Below, one piece after another: positions 31,775-41,450 of a stretch of 64,000 bases of DNA. Each line of letters begins with the position of its first letter. Position 1 is the first letter of the stretch. A program made the translations under genes and the position numbers. The stretch is from Halobium salinum (GTDB taxonomy: Archaea; Halobacteriota; Halobacteria; Halobacteriales; Haloferacaceae), in NCBI RefSeq assembly GCF_026586625.1, contig NZ_JAODIW010000008.1, positions 1 to 64,000 on the forward strand, in the 5' to 3' direction. The notes beneath the pieces are model-generated. The model was not told the DNA's origin. It saw nothing but the letters and a program-made list of their open reading frames with translations, and made no database searches.

Positions 31775-32806
31775 CTACCGAGGGTTCGGCGTTCGGGGGT
31801 CTCCGCCCGGTGCCGAGGGTTCGTCCCCCGCCTCGGCGCCGTTCGCCGCGCCTGCGCCGCTCGCGTCGGCGTCGTCCGTCACGTCGCCGCCGTCTGCCGC
31901 GTCGACGTCGTCCGTCGGGCCGGCATCGCCTGCCGCGTCGGTGTCGTCCGTCAGGCCGTCCCCGTCGAGGGACTCTCGACCCACGTCGGCGACGATGTCG
32001 GCGGCGGTGTCGACGTTGCCTTCGACCGGCTCGGCCGTCTCGGACGTCCTCGCGGCCGATTGGACCGCCGCCGGCTCCTCGACGGTGGACCTGGCGTTCA
32101 CGACCGCCGGCCCGTTCGCCCGTTCGGGGCTCCCTCCGAGGTGCGCTCTGATTTCGTCGGCGTACGGCGTCGAGTCGTACACGTCGCCGACGGTGATGGT
32201 GAGGTCCCCCGTCGCTCCCGCGCGGACGTACACCCGGCCGAGGCCGAACAGGGCGTCCCACATCGACTGGCGCTCCTCGACCGCCCGGACCTTCTCGAGG
32301 GGCACCTCGTTTCGGACCAGCGAGAGGAACCGGTACTCCTCCATCACCCGCTGGTCGGTCAGGAGGTACGTGGTGAGCGTGTTTCGCCAGTAGCGGTGGA
32401 GTCCGGTCGAGAACAGGTACAGCCCGACCGCGAGGGGGACGCCGGCGACGAGGTACGGCTGTGTCGTGGCGTAGAGGAGGTAGAACCCGACGCCGAGGAG
32501 CGGCAGGGACAGCGTCGCCTGCGCGAGCGCGTTGCGCTGTGCGGGGTCGCGCGTGTCGACGATGGACTCGCCCGGGCGCAGGGTCGGCGCGGCCGGCGCC
32601 GCCACGTACTGCACGTAGAGGCCCAACCCGACGACGAAGACCCCGAAGAGGGCGAGGACGGCGCCCGCGGCGGGCGGGGCCGTCGCCCCTCGCGGGAGCA
32701 GCGGGAACTGCGACTGGAGGGCGAACAGGTACGCCCCGACCGCGAGCAGCGGTCCACCGAGGGCGGCGCTCCACAGCGCCGGTCGTCCTCGCGTCATCTC
32801 AGTCAC
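31775..32806 (-). CDS. PH (YdbS/DUF304-type) domain membrane protein
   Basis: A 343-residue protein with four hydrophobic segments (about residues 10-30, 45-68, 95-112 and 117-135), then a bacterial-type PH domain (about 140-225: YLLTDQRVMEEYRFLSLVRN, then EVPLEKVRAVEERQSMWDAL and the strand GDLTITVGDVYDS). A roughly 115-residue acidic disordered tail follows. The PH domain would sit in the cytoplasm at the membrane. Its start overlaps the end of the CARDB gene by 8 bp, so the two are cotranscribed and probably act together at the cell surface. Function unknown. Confidence 0.82.
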   Translation of the reverse strand: MTEMTRGRPALWSAALGGPLLAVGAYLFALQSQFPLLPRGATAPPAAGAVLALFGVFVVGLGLYVQYVAAPAAPTLRPGESIVDTRDPAQRNALAQATLSLPLLGVGFYLLYATTQPYLVAGVPLAVGLYLFSTGLHRYWRNTLTTYLLTDQRVMEEYRFLSLVRNEVPLEKVRAVEERQSMWDALFGLGRVYVRAGATGDLTITVGDVYDSTPYADEIRAHLGGSPERANGPAVVNARSTVEEPAAVQSAARTSETAEPVEGNVDTAADIVADVGRESLDGDGLTDDTDAAGDAGPTDDVDAADGGDVTDDADASGAGAANGAEAGDEPSAPGGDPRTPNPR

Positions 32807-34373
32807 CCCTCGTCAGCTGGTGGACGATGCCGAACACGGACGCGAACGTCCCGAGGACGGTCAGCGTCGTCTCGTCCAGGGGGGTGCCGCCACACTTCGT
32901 GAGGAGTCCCCGCGAGCAGGTGTCCGGGTCGTCGGCTCCGACGGCACCACCGTCCGCGTCGGCAGCGTCGGCCGAGTCACCGGCGTCTGGCGTCGGCGAG
33001 AACGTCGCCGCCGGCGTCGGCGTGGTGGCGGTCGCGGTAGGTGCGTGGACGGTCACCGGCCGAGTCCGGACGGCGTCGTCGCCGACCCAGACGCCGTGGC
33101 TCGTGTCCTGTGCGGAGAGGGGTACCGCGGCCCGCTCGACGTCCGCGTAGCTCACACGGAAGCGCACCGTGCGGCGCTCGCCGCTCGGGACGCGCGCCCA
33201 CTCGGTGGCGACGACCGAGTCGTCGAGGCGGTACGAGAGCTGGCCCTCGAAGTCGGTCGCGGCCACGTTTCGCAGCGTCACGTTCACCGTCACCGTGTCG
33301 CCCTCGCGGACGTCGTCGGTCGCCTCGAACCCTTCCACGGCGAGCGTCTCGGCGTCGGCGCTGGGGCCGCGGACGACGCGGACGGAGCCACCCCGACGGT
33401 CGCCGCCCGTCGTCCCGACCGCGTGGTAGTAGGTCGTCTCGTCGCGCACGTCACCGACGACCGCCTCGATTTCGTCGACGCCGACCTCGAAGGCGACCTG
33501 TCGCTGCTCGCCGGGTGCGACGGTGACGGCGCGCTCCGCGACGACCTGTGAATCGAAGCGATACGTCACTTGCCGGGTAATCGTCGACGCTCCGGGGTTC
33601 CCGACCGTCGCGAGGACGACGAACGGCTCGTCGCGGGAGATGTCGGTCGGGGCGTCCAGTCCGTCGACGGTGAAGTCCACGTCGGGGGTGACCCGGAGCC
33701 GGCGGGCGACGCCCGCACCGGACCCGTTTCTGACGCCGTGGACGTACGTCCGCACCTCGAGACCGTCGTCGCCGACGGCGTCGGCCAGCTCCGCGGTCGT
33801 CGCCCGGAACCGGACGTCGGTCGACTCGCCGGCGGCGAGCGTGAGGGTCGTCGAGTCCACGGTCGCGCCGCCGAACGAGTAGTTCACCCGCTCGGTGCCG
33901 CCGTCGCCCGCGTTGGTCACCGTCGCGGTGACGGTGACGGCGTCGCCGACACGGAGGTCCCGGGGCGCAGAGAGGTTCGAGACGACGAACGAGGGGTCAC
34001 CCGTCGACGCCGGCGTGCGGGTCGGTGTGAGGGTGGGAGACGCCGTGGCCGTCGTCGGAGTCGGTGTCGACCTCGGCGTCGCGGTGGTCGTCTCGTTCGA
34101 GCGGGGCGTCGTGGTCGCGTTCGGGTGGTCGGTTCCGGGTTCCGACGCGTCGTCTTCGGCGTCCGTGTTCGGTCGGTGCGTGGTCGTCCCGCTCGTGCCG
34201 TTCGTATCCGTCGCGGCTCTGTCGAGTCGGAGCGTCCGGTCGCCGTCCGCGCTCCCGGTCGCGTCGGCGCTCGTGGCGGCCGTCACGGGGACGGACAGCG
34301 GCGCACCGACGACGGCGAGGAGAGCGAGGGCGAGGAGGGTGGTTCTCGCTGGCGGAGCCCGTTCTGGTAACAC
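32799..34373 (-). CDS. Secreted CARDB-repeat surface protein
   Basis: A 524-residue exported protein. A Sec-type signal peptide (residues about 10-33: TTLLALALLAVVGAPLSVPV) is followed by a Thr/Pro/Ser-rich, probably glycosylated stretch (40-125) and then three CARDB-type beta-sandwich repeats (about 128-215, 228-325 and 343-430), seen by recurring LRVGDAVTVTATVTNAGDGG, VLATVGNPGAS and VREGDTVTVNVTLRNVA patterns. A second Thr/Pro-rich linker leads to a C-terminal hydrophobic helix (LTVLGTFASVFGIVHQL) that may anchor it. Start is GTG at 34373 with a TATA element about 30 bp upstream. CARDB domains usually mediate adhesion or protein contacts. It overlaps the PH-domain gene. Confidence 0.8.
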   Translation of the reverse strand: MLPERAPPARTTLLALALLAVVGAPLSVPVTAATSADATGSADGDRTLRLDRAATDTNGTSGTTTHRPNTDAEDDASEPGTDHPNATTTPRSNETTTATPRSTPTPTTATASPTLTPTRTPASTGDPSFVVSNLSAPRDLRVGDAVTVTATVTNAGDGGTERVNYSFGGATVDSTTLTLAAGESTDVRFRATTAELADAVGDDGLEVRTYVHGVRNGSGAGVARRLRVTPDVDFTVDGLDAPTDISRDEPFVVLATVGNPGASTITRQVTYRFDSQVVAERAVTVAPGEQRQVAFEVGVDEIEAVVGDVRDETTYYHAVGTTGGDRRGGSVRVVRGPSADAETLAVEGFEATDDVREGDTVTVNVTLRNVAATDFEGQLSYRLDDSVVATEWARVPSGERRTVRFRVSYADVERAAVPLSAQDTSHGVWVGDDAVRTRPVTVHAPTATATTPTPAATFSPTPDAGDSADAADADGGAVGADDPDTCSRGLLTKCGGTPLDETTLTVLGTFASVFGIVHQLTRGD

Positions 34374-34397
34374 GAGAAGAGTGTATCCAGAACATTA

Positions 34398-34407
34398 CGT
34401 ATAAGAT
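34398..34407 (-). promoter_or_regulatory. TATA element of the CARDB-PH operon
   Basis: On the minus strand ATCTTATACG lies 25-34 bases before the GTG start, fitting a leaderless promoter. The 170-bp region up to 34543 is markedly AT-richer than its surroundings. Confidence 0.5.
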
Positions 34408-34543
34408 TACCGTTGTTTATGGTATCAATTATGAAAATCAGGGGTGCTCGGCCGGTTCTGCGGTGCCTCGAAGAATATAACAGCGGAAACCACATTCCAT
34501 TATTCTGCCTTTTCAATCGGCGGCGTCCGACGCGCCGCGGAGG

Positions 34544-34960
34544 TTACTCGGTCGCCGGTTCGTCGAGCGGTCCCGCGGCGTACAGCCGCTTCGAGAGCGC
34601 CGTGAGTCCGACGAGGAAGGTGAACCCGACCAGCGTACTGGCGCCTCGCTCCTGGTAGTCGGGTTCGTCGGCCTGGTCGGAGGGTTCACCGCCGCCGACG
34701 AACGGAAGCTTCGACCACACCGTGCTAGCGAGATTTCGGCCCGCCGCGGTGCCCCGGAAGAGGAATCCACCGAGGGTGCCGACACCGAGCAGGAGGGCCC
34801 CGACGAGGAGTCGCCGGACGAGTGACCCGCCCTCCTCGTCCCCACCGTCGTCGGCGCGGTCCGCGGGTCGCTCGACCGTGACGTGCTCGTCGGCCGCCTC
34901 GGTTCTACCGTCGGCATCGGGGGCCACGTCGAACCGGAACAGCGTAATCTTCCGTCCCAT
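34544..34960 (-). CDS. Hypothetical two-helix membrane protein
   Basis: A 138-residue protein starting KITLFRFDVAPDADG, with an acidic N-terminal region and two predicted membrane helices (VRRLLVGALLLGVGTLGGFL, about residues 47-68, and STLVGFTFLVGLTALS, about 107-123). No family is recognised; similar small membrane proteins are scattered in haloarchaea. It lies between the CARDB operon and the transducer gene, on the same strand as both, 44 bp beyond the transducer stop. It could be cotranscribed with the transducer. Confidence 0.65.
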   Translation of the reverse strand: MGRKITLFRFDVAPDADGRTEAADEHVTVERPADRADDGGDEEGGSLVRRLLVGALLLGVGTLGGFLFRGTAAGRNLASTVWSKLPFVGGGEPSDQADEPDYQERGASTLVGFTFLVGLTALSKRLYAAGPLDEPATE

Positions 34961-35004
34961 GCAGGGGGGACGACGGCGGGGGACTTGGCAGTAGGGGCTC
35001 CGGT

Positions 35005-36975
35005 TCAGTTCCGCCGGTCGGTCCCGCCGTCGGTCGACGCCGGACCCGGCGGGTTGACGACGTTCTCGACGGCAGAGTCGCCCGAACCGGTCGAAATCGA
35101 CCGACCGGCGGCCGTGACGTCCGTGGCGCCCGCGGCGCCGTCGACCTCGAAGCGTTCGAGTAGCGAGTGGAGTCGGTCCGCGCGGTCGGACAGCGACTGG
35201 ACGCTCTCCGCCACCTCGTTTACCGACGCAGTCTGCTCCTCGGCGGCCGCGCTCACGTTCGACGCCTCGGCGGTGGTCTGTTCGCTGACGCTCGCGACCT
35301 CTTCTACCATCCCGACGACCTCCTCGGTCGAACTCGCCTGGTCGGCGGTCGCATCGTCTATCTCCTGAACCCCCTGGTTGGTCTCCTCGAACCCCTCGAC
35401 CACGTCGTCGAGCGCCTCCAACGCCGATTCGACGGTGTCGACGCCCTCGGTGACGCTCTCGCCGGTCGCCTGCATGTCGTCGACGGCCTCCTCGGTGGAG
35501 GCGACTATCCCGTCGATGATGCCCTCGATATCGTCGGTGGCGCGACCCGCCTCCGTCGCGAGCCCCTTGATTTCGTCGGCGACGACCGCGAACCCTTCGC
35601 CGGCTTCACCCGCACGGGCGGCCTCGATGGAGGCGTTCAGCGCGAGCAGGTTCGTCTGTTCGGCGATGCCGTCGATGAGCTCGACGATGTCGCCGATGCG
35701 CTTCATCTCCTCGTCCAGCGACTCGACCTCCTCGACGGTCTGAACGGTGCGTCGTTCGACCGCGTTCATGTCCTCGATGGCTTCCCGTGCGTGCTGCTGT
35801 GCGTCCTCGCCGCGTGCGGCCGCCGCCTCGGCGGCGGTCGCGACCTGGTTGGCGGCGGCGGCGACCTCCTCGACGCTCGCCGACAGCGACCCCGTCTCGT
35901 CTGCCACCGCCAGCAGGTCCTCGTTCTGACGCTCGGCGCCGACGACGATCTCCTGGGTCGACTCGCTGACCTGCTCGCTCGCCTCTCGGACCTCGGTGGC
36001 GCTCGTGGCCGCCCGCTCGCTCTCGTCGGCGACGACGTCGGCGAACGTCTGAATGTCGACGACGGTCCCCTCGATGTCGTCCATCATCGCGTTGAACGTC
36101 GTCGCGATCTCGCGCATCGACTCGTTGTCGGACTCCGTCCCCATCCGCTGGGTGAGGTCGCCGTCCGCACAGCGGGCCATGACGGTGCCGTACTCGGTGG
36201 CCTTCCGTTCGAGCGTCTCCGCCATCTCCTCGACGGCCTCGCGCTGGCGTTCGGCCTCGGCCTTCGCCTCCTCGACCTCCTGAATCTGCTCGGTCCGTTC
36301 TTCGACCTGTTCGAGGCGGGCTTCGGACTCCTCCCGGGAGCGCTCGATAGAGTACCAGTTCGTCATCAGCGCCGCCGAGAGGGCGAGGATGAACGCCGCG
36401 TGGATGCCCGCCCACGCGAACGGGTACTCGATGGCCGCGGGGTGGTTGTACACGTTCGCCGGGTTGATGAGGCTGAAGACGACGTGCCCCGTGGCGACGT
36501 ATCCGAGTCCGATGAGGAAGGGGAGCCAGTCCTCGTACAGCGCGACCACGGCCATGACGACGAAGAAGTGAAAGTGCGCCTCGATGTACCCGCCGGAGAA
36601 CTGCACCATCAGGGTCGAAGTCGTCATCAGCCCGAACGAGCCGATGGCCGTCCGCGCGCGCCGACCGAAGCGCGACCAGTTCGCCAGCAGCGCGATGGCG
36701 ACGACGATTCCCACCTGCCCGAGGACGAGCGGGGTCGGAATCGAGGGGAGGGTGGCGCCCGTAACCGCCGACTCGGTCCCCTCGTAGAGGCCGAGTACGA
36801 GCAGGAAGGGAACGTGTGCGAGCAGCGAGACAATGACCCCCTTGTGCCGTGCCGCCCATCGTTCCTCGGGAATCGTCGTTCCGTCGGGCACGTACCTGAC
36901 CAGTTCGTCGAACTGTCGCCGCCACCGACCGACCGCCGAAGGGCCACCTCGCGACCCCGCCGTGGTTCCAGCCAT
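35005..36975 (-). CDS. Methyl-accepting chemotaxis transducer with 6-TM sensor
   Basis: A 656-residue transducer. Residues 46-207 form about six membrane helices with a conserved [19 protein letters not shown] motif (132-150), found in transducers and other signalling proteins with multi-helix membrane sensors. There is no large extracellular domain, so the signal is probably sensed in or near the membrane. A linker coiled coil (208-245) leads to a HAMP domain (around [20 protein letters not shown]) and a signalling domain with the hairpin tip [20 protein letters not shown]. The tail ends with [11 protein letters not shown]. It should signal through CheA/CheW. Its signalling domain is very close to that of the next transducer. 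Confidence 0.93.
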   Translation of the reverse strand: MAGTTAGSRGGPSAVGRWRRQFDELVRYVPDGTTIPEERWAARHKGVIVSLLAHVPFLLVLGLYEGTESAVTGATLPSIPTPLVLGQVGIVVAIALLANWSRFGRRARTAIGSFGLMTTSTLMVQFSGGYIEAHFHFFVVMAVVALYEDWLPFLIGLGYVATGHVVFSLINPANVYNHPAAIEYPFAWAGIHAAFILALSAALMTNWYSIERSREESEARLEQVEERTEQIQEVEEAKAEAERQREAVEEMAETLERKATEYGTVMARCADGDLTQRMGTESDNESMREIATTFNAMMDDIEGTVVDIQTFADVVADESERAATSATEVREASEQVSESTQEIVVGAERQNEDLLAVADETGSLSASVEEVAAAANQVATAAEAAAARGEDAQQHAREAIEDMNAVERRTVQTVEEVESLDEEMKRIGDIVELIDGIAEQTNLLALNASIEAARAGEAGEGFAVVADEIKGLATEAGRATDDIEGIIDGIVASTEEAVDDMQATGESVTEGVDTVESALEALDDVVEGFEETNQGVQEIDDATADQASSTEEVVGMVEEVASVSEQTTAEASNVSAAAEEQTASVNEVAESVQSLSDRADRLHSLLERFEVDGAAGATDVTAAGRSISTGSGDSAVENVVNPPGPASTDGGTDRRN

Positions 36976-37355
36976 GGGACGTGGCCTCCGGCCACGGTAA
37001 ATAACGTTCGTGTCAAACTACACGTTCTGATAACGGAGCGCGAATTTTTCCGGTTTCCGGCCCGAATTCATCAGCGACACCCGGTCTGTCCGTCGTCCGG
37101 CCCCTCGACGACCGGCCCGCGGAGCCGGTCGCGTACGCCGTACAGCGCGCTCCCGGTGCCGGCGACGTCGAGCACACCGTGACTGCTCGAGTCAGCGACG
37201 GCCACCGTGTTCGTCTCGGTTGCCCCCGAATCCGCCGCCCAGCCCGCACCGTCGTCGGTGCGGTCGACAAAACCCCACCCCGCAGGCACCGGTGTGTTCG
37301 CGTTCGTGCCGGACGTGGAACAGACGACGGGCCGTGAGCGGCAGCCGTCGGTTCG
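36976..37355. other. Gap between cheW and the 6-TM transducer gene
   Basis: This 380-bp region holds the transducer promoter near 37000. A 72-codon frame on the minus strand (37071-37289) shows no domain and is judged doubtful. A high proportion of GC-rich, non-repetitive sequence remains unexplained. Confidence 0.4.
36980..37008 (-). promoter_or_regulatory. Promoter with hairpin upstream of the 6-TM transducer
   Basis: On the minus strand CGTTATTTACC (36998-37008) lies 23-33 bp before the ATG, a likely TATA element. Between it and the start, CGTGGCC and GGCCACG flank TCC (36980-36996), a perfect 7-bp inverted repeat that could be an operator. Confidence 0.4.
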
Positions 37356-37769
37356 CTACGCCACGCCGACGAGGGACGGGTCCGTCCAGAGGACGTAGTC
37401 GTCCTCGTGCCGGACGAGCCCCTTGATGGTGCGCTCGTTCGGGCGTTCCTCGACGTCCGCTCGCTCCGTGCGGAACACCGTGTGGACCTCGTCGACGAGC
37501 CAGCCGACCCGGTCGCCGCCCTCCCCATCGTCGAGGATGACGACGTGCTGGCCCCCGGAACCGGTCGTCCCGAGTGCGGCTTTCAGGTCGACGACGGTAG
37601 TCGTCCGCCCACGGAGGTCCAGCACGCCCAGTTCGGCGGGCGACGACCCGGGGACCGCCGTCACCGCGTCGAGGTTCGCTCGGACGATCTCCGTCACGTG
37701 CTCGATTCCGACACAGTAGCGGTTGTCACCGAGGCTGAACGCCAGCACCTCGAACTGCTCCCCGGTCAT
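37356..37769 (-). CDS. cheW: Chemotaxis coupling protein CheW
   Basis: A 137-residue CheW. The SH3-like core is clear: [20 protein letters not shown], then [20 protein letters not shown] and [12 protein letters not shown]. CheW links transducers to the kinase CheA. Its ATG overlaps the stop of the upstream transducer (ATGA), so it is coupled to that gene and probably serves it preferentially. The C-terminus ([20 protein letters not shown]) is complete. The 380-bp stretch between its stop and the 6-TM transducer start holds no gene with a recognisable domain. Confidence 0.95.
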   Translation of the reverse strand: MTGEQFEVLAFSLGDNRYCVGIEHVTEIVRANLDAVTAVPGSSPAELGVLDLRGRTTTVVDLKAALGTTGSGGQHVVILDDGEGGDRVGWLVDEVHTVFRTERADVEERPNERTIKGLVRHEDDYVLWTDPSLVGVA

Positions 37770-40213
37770 CGGTCGGGGCCACTCCCGTCCGTCGGCCCGT
37801 CGAAGTCGAACCCGCCGTCGGTCGACGCCGGGCCGGTCGGGTTGATGACGCCGTCGACCGCCGAGCGGGTCGACACCCGTTCGGAGTCGGATTCGAGGCC
37901 GGCGTCGGGGTCGGCAGCGCGCTCGGAGCCGACGTCGGGGTCGGCAACGGTCCCACGGGAACCGGCGTCGTCGACCTCGAACGCGTCGAGCAGGCCCTGA
38001 AGTCGCTCGGCGCGGCCCGAGAGCGACTGGACGCTCGTCGTCACTTCGTTCAGCGAGGCGGTCTGTTCCTCGGACGCCGCCGAGACGTTCGACGCCTCGG
38101 CGGTGGTCTGCTCGCTGACGCTCGCGACCTCCTCGACCATCCCGACGACCTCCTCGGTCGAACTCGCCTGGTCGTCGGTCGCGTCGTTTATCTCCTGGAT
38201 TCCCTGGTTGGTCTCCTCGAACCCCTCGACCACGTCGTCGAGCGCCTCCAGCGCCGATTCGACGGTGTCGACGCCCTCGGTGACGCTCTCGCCGGTCGCC
38301 TGCATCCCGTCGACGGCCCCCTCCGTGGAGGCGACTATCTCGTCGATGAGTTCCTCGATGTCGGCGGTGGCGCGGCCGGCCTCCTCCGCGAGCTGTTTGA
38401 TTTCGTCGGCGACGACCGCGAAGCCTTCGCCGGCCTCGCCCGCGCGGGCCGCCTCGATGGAGGCGTTCAGCGCGAGCAGGTTCGTCTGTTCGGCGATGTC
38501 GGTTATCATCTCGACGATGTCGCCGATCTGTTTCATCTCCTCGTCCAGCGACTCGACCTCCGCGACCGTTCGCTCGGTGCGGGACTCGACTTCGCTCATC
38601 TCGGCGATGGCCTCCTCGGCGTGAGCCTGCGCGTCCTCGCCGCGGTCGGCCGCCGCCTCGGCCGAGCCGGCGACCTGGTTGGCGGCGGCGGCGACCTCCT
38701 CGACGCTCGCCGACAGCGAACTCATCTCGTCTGCGGTCTCCGCGAGCGACTCGCTCTGGCGCTCGGCACCGGTGGCGATCTCCTGGGTCGACTCGCTGAC
38801 CTGTCCGCTCGCGTTCTGGACCTCCTCGACGCTCGCGGTCGCCTCCTGACTCTCGGCGGCGACCTCGTCGGCGAACGCCCGAACGGTGACCATCGTCTCC
38901 TCGAAGTCGTCCATCATCCCGTTGAACGCCTCGGCGATGTCGCGCATCGCCTCGTTGTCCGTGCTCGCGTCCATCCGCTCGGTGAGGTCGCCGTCGGCAC
39001 ACCGCTGCATCACCGCTCCGTACTGGTCGGCGCGCCGCTCGAGCGTCTCGGCCATCTCTTGAACCTCCTCGCGTTGCCGCTCGGCTTCCTCGGCGGCCTC
39101 GTCGGCCTCGCCGATACGCCGCTTGAGCGAGTCGCGCATGCTCGCAAACCGTCGGTAGAGGGCGCCGATTTCGTCCTCGCGGTCGCTCTCGACGTCGACC
39201 TCCAGGTTCCCCCGTTCGAGTTCGGTCGCCTTCGCCTCGACGTCACGAATCGACCGCACCGTCGTCCGACCGAACGTGATTCCGAGAACCGCCAGCCCGC
39301 CGATGGCGACGGCGAGGAGCACCAGGAGGTTCGCCCCGACGCCCGAGGAGAGCGCGTACGCGGCCCCCTTCGGCGCGTGGACCACGACGCCCCAGTCGGT
39401 CCCGGCGACGGGCGCGAACGCCATCAGGTAGGGCTCGTCCAGCAGCCCCTCCGTCGGCTCCATCGACATGATGCCGGACTCGCCCTCCCCGGCCATCTGC
39501 ACCGCCGGCGCGTCAGCGCCGAGGACGTACTGTCCCGCCGAGTTCTCGTCGGTGCTGTCCATCATGACCTCGCCGTCGCCGCTGTCGACGACCTTCACGA
39601 ACCCGCCCGCGACGGTCGTGCCGACGTGGTTCGATATCGTGCCGGTGTCGACGCTGACCACGACCAGCCGGTTCTCGACGCCGGAGACGGGCGAGGCCCA
39701 CGAGATGGTCGACGCGCCGGTCCGCTCGTCGACGAACACGTCCGACCGGAACACGTCGTTGGCGGAGTCGAACGAGCGCTTGTCGGCCGCCCACGCCGCG
39801 TTGGGCGCGTAGTTTCCGACGCGCTCCTCGTTCGTGCTCGTGACGATTCGGTTGGTGCCGGCGTCTACGTAGTGGACCGCGGTGACGTCCTCGGGGAGCG
39901 CCCCCATCTCACCGACGAGGAACGACCTGATTTGGGTCGGCTCGTTGCTCTTCATCACGCCGTACTCGGAGAGCATCCGAGCGGTCTGTCGCCGCTGGTC
40001 GACCCACACGCCCACCTCGTTGGCCTGTGCCTCGGCCGACGCGGTCAGCTCTTCGTTCACCTGTTGTTTCAGCTTCGAGTCGGTCTCGGCGTAGGTGTAC
40101 GCACCGGCCGTCCCGACGAGCAGTCCGACGACGAAAATCCCCAGAAATATCTTGTACGCCAGATTTCGGCGCACTCGAGAGGGAATCACGCTGTTCAGCC
40201 AGTCTCGGCTCAT
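37766..40213 (-). CDS. Methyl-accepting chemotaxis transducer with Cache-type sensor
   Basis: An 815-residue transducer of classical layout. TM1 is at about 20-40, an extracytoplasmic double-Cache-like sensor spans about 42-288 (segments [20 protein letters not shown] and [20 protein letters not shown]), TM2 is at about 290-314, then two HAMP-like segments ([20 protein letters not shown] and [20 protein letters not shown]) and the signalling domain with tip [20 protein letters not shown]. The tail, like that of the 6-TM transducer, ends [11 protein letters not shown] plus an acidic peptide. Cache sensors usually bind small molecules such as amino acids or organic acids; the ligand is unknown. 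It overlaps cheW by 4 bp. An inverted repeat covers its TATA region. Confidence 0.94.
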   Translation of the reverse strand: MSRDWLNSVIPSRVRRNLAYKIFLGIFVVGLLVGTAGAYTYAETDSKLKQQVNEELTASAEAQANEVGVWVDQRRQTARMLSEYGVMKSNEPTQIRSFLVGEMGALPEDVTAVHYVDAGTNRIVTSTNEERVGNYAPNAAWAADKRSFDSANDVFRSDVFVDERTGASTISWASPVSGVENRLVVVSVDTGTISNHVGTTVAGGFVKVVDSGDGEVMMDSTDENSAGQYVLGADAPAVQMAGEGESGIMSMEPTEGLLDEPYLMAFAPVAGTDWGVVVHAPKGAAYALSSGVGANLLVLLAVAIGGLAVLGITFGRTTVRSIRDVEAKATELERGNLEVDVESDREDEIGALYRRFASMRDSLKRRIGEADEAAEEAERQREEVQEMAETLERRADQYGAVMQRCADGDLTERMDASTDNEAMRDIAEAFNGMMDDFEETMVTVRAFADEVAAESQEATASVEEVQNASGQVSESTQEIATGAERQSESLAETADEMSSLSASVEEVAAAANQVAGSAEAAADRGEDAQAHAEEAIAEMSEVESRTERTVAEVESLDEEMKQIGDIVEMITDIAEQTNLLALNASIEAARAGEAGEGFAVVADEIKQLAEEAGRATADIEELIDEIVASTEGAVDGMQATGESVTEGVDTVESALEALDDVVEGFEETNQGIQEINDATDDQASSTEEVVGMVEEVASVSEQTTAEASNVSAASEEQTASLNEVTTSVQSLSGRAERLQGLLDAFEVDDAGSRGTVADPDVGSERAADPDAGLESDSERVSTRSAVDGVINPTGPASTDGGFDFDGPTDGSGPDR

Positions 40214-40233
40214 CGATAGTGGCTGGTATATCA

Positions 40234-40249
40234 GATAGTATAAACTATC
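40234..40249 (-). promoter_or_regulatory. Inverted repeat over the TATA box of the Cache transducer
   Basis: GATAGT and ACTATC are separated by 4 bp, centred about 28 bp before the ATG at 40213, so the repeat covers the probable TATA element (minus strand TTTATAC). A third GATAGT lies at 40215-40220, next to the start codon. A repressor bound here would block TBP/TFB. Confidence 0.45.
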
Positions 40250-40370
40250 GGCCCTCAGTATCGGCTATGATAACGAACCGAGACTCCAGAGACGAACGGC
40301 CGGACCTCCGCAGACCGTCGATGAGTTCCCGACCGGCGACGGGACCGGCGGAGGCGACTGGCCGACCGAC

Positions 40371-41450
40371 CTACTCGTCCGACTCGGTCGCTCCCCCGAC
40401 CAGCGCGTCCACGTCCGCGTGGTCGTGGAGCAGGTCGCGCATCCGCTCGACCGTCGCCTCGTCGCGGGTGCGCCCGCTCCGAATCACGTCCTCCGCGCGG
40501 TCGACGACCGAGAGCGTGTCCTGGTTGACGACGAGCACGGGAACGCCGCGTTCCTCCGCTTTCCCGAGCACGGCGCTCGGGGGCCGGTGGCCGCCGGTGA
40601 GGATGAGACACTTCACGCCCGGCGCTTCGAGCGCGGCGGTGTGAATCTCGGCGCGGTCGCCGCCGGTGATGACCGCGGCGTCCTTCGTCCGGCGGAAGTA
40701 CCGCAGGGCGGCGTCCCCGCCCATCGCGCCGACGAGGAACCGCTCGACGAACGCGTCGGTGTCGCCGTCGGTGGCGAGCTCCGCCCCGAGTTCGTCGGCG
40801 AGGTCGGCGACGGTGACGCCCGCGAGCTCCTGCACCCGCGGGAGGACGCCGAGCACGTCGACGCCGCGCCCCTCGAGGAACGGGACGACCTCGGTCTCCA
40901 GTTGGTCGTACGCGCTGTCGCCGACACGGTTGAACACGACGCCCGCGAGCCGGTCCCCGAAGTCGTCCGCCGCGGCGAGCACGTCGTCCAAGTCGCTCGG
41001 TTTGGTGTAATCGGCGACCAGCACGACCGAGGCGTCGAGCAGGTCGGCGACCTCGGGGTCGGTGAGGTCGATGACGCCGCCGGTGGTGTACTCGCCCGCC
41101 CCTTCGACGAACATCCGGTCGGCGCCGTCGGCGAGCCCGTCGAACTGCTCGCGGACGACCTCCGCGAGCTCCTCGGGGTCCTCCTGCCCGCGCACCGCGC
41201 CCTCGACGAACGTCGGCGAGTAGACGATGGGCTCCATCTGGTGCATCTCGGCGTCGAGGCCGAGCAGTTCGCGGGCGAGCATCGGGTCCTCGTCGAGCGT
41301 CTTACCGACGTTCGACTGCAGGCGGGTCCCCTTCGGTTTCATGTAGCTCACGTCGTTGCCGCGCTCCTTCGCGAGGAGCGCGAGCGCGAGCGTGATGGCG
41401 GTCTTGCCGGTGCTGTCCTGCGTCGAGCTGACGAGTAGGGTGTCGGTCAT
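40371..41450 (-). CDS. Phosphotransacetylase-family / BioD-like DRTGG protein
   Basis: A 359-residue protein. The N-terminal half is a P-loop domain like dethiobiotin synthetase (Walker A STQDSTGKT, residues 9-17; MFVEGAGEYTTGG as a second conserved loop); the C-terminal half is a DRTGG domain (LRYFRRTKDAAVITGGDRAE). This matches the N-terminal regulatory half of long Pta enzymes without the phosphotransacetylase catalytic domain. Its ATG overlaps the stop of the acetate:CoA ligase gene by 4 bp, so it is coupled to acetyl-CoA metabolism and may regulate it. Enzymatic activity is unknown. Confidence 0.85.
   Translation of the reverse strand: MTDTLLVSSTQDSTGKTAITLALALLAKERGNDVSYMKPKGTRLQSNVGKTLDEDPMLARELLGLDAEMHQMEPIVYSPTFVEGAVRGQEDPEELAEVVREQFDGLADGADRMFVEGAGEYTTGGVIDLTDPEVADLLDASVVLVADYTKPSDLDDVLAAADDFGDRLAGVVFNRVGDSAYDQLETEVVPFLEGRGVDVLGVLPRVQELAGVTVADLADELGAELATDGDTDAFVERFLVGAMGGDAALRYFRRTKDAAVITGGDRAEIHTAALEAPGVKCLILTGGHRPPSAVLGKAEERGVPVLVVNQDTLSVVDRAEDVIRSGRTRDEATVERMRDLLHDHADVDALVGGATESDE

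Noticed and set aside
37071-37289. 72-codon minus-strand frame between cheW and the 6-TM transducer gene
   Set aside because: No promoter, no domain, and not conserved in any family I recognise; left as doubtful.
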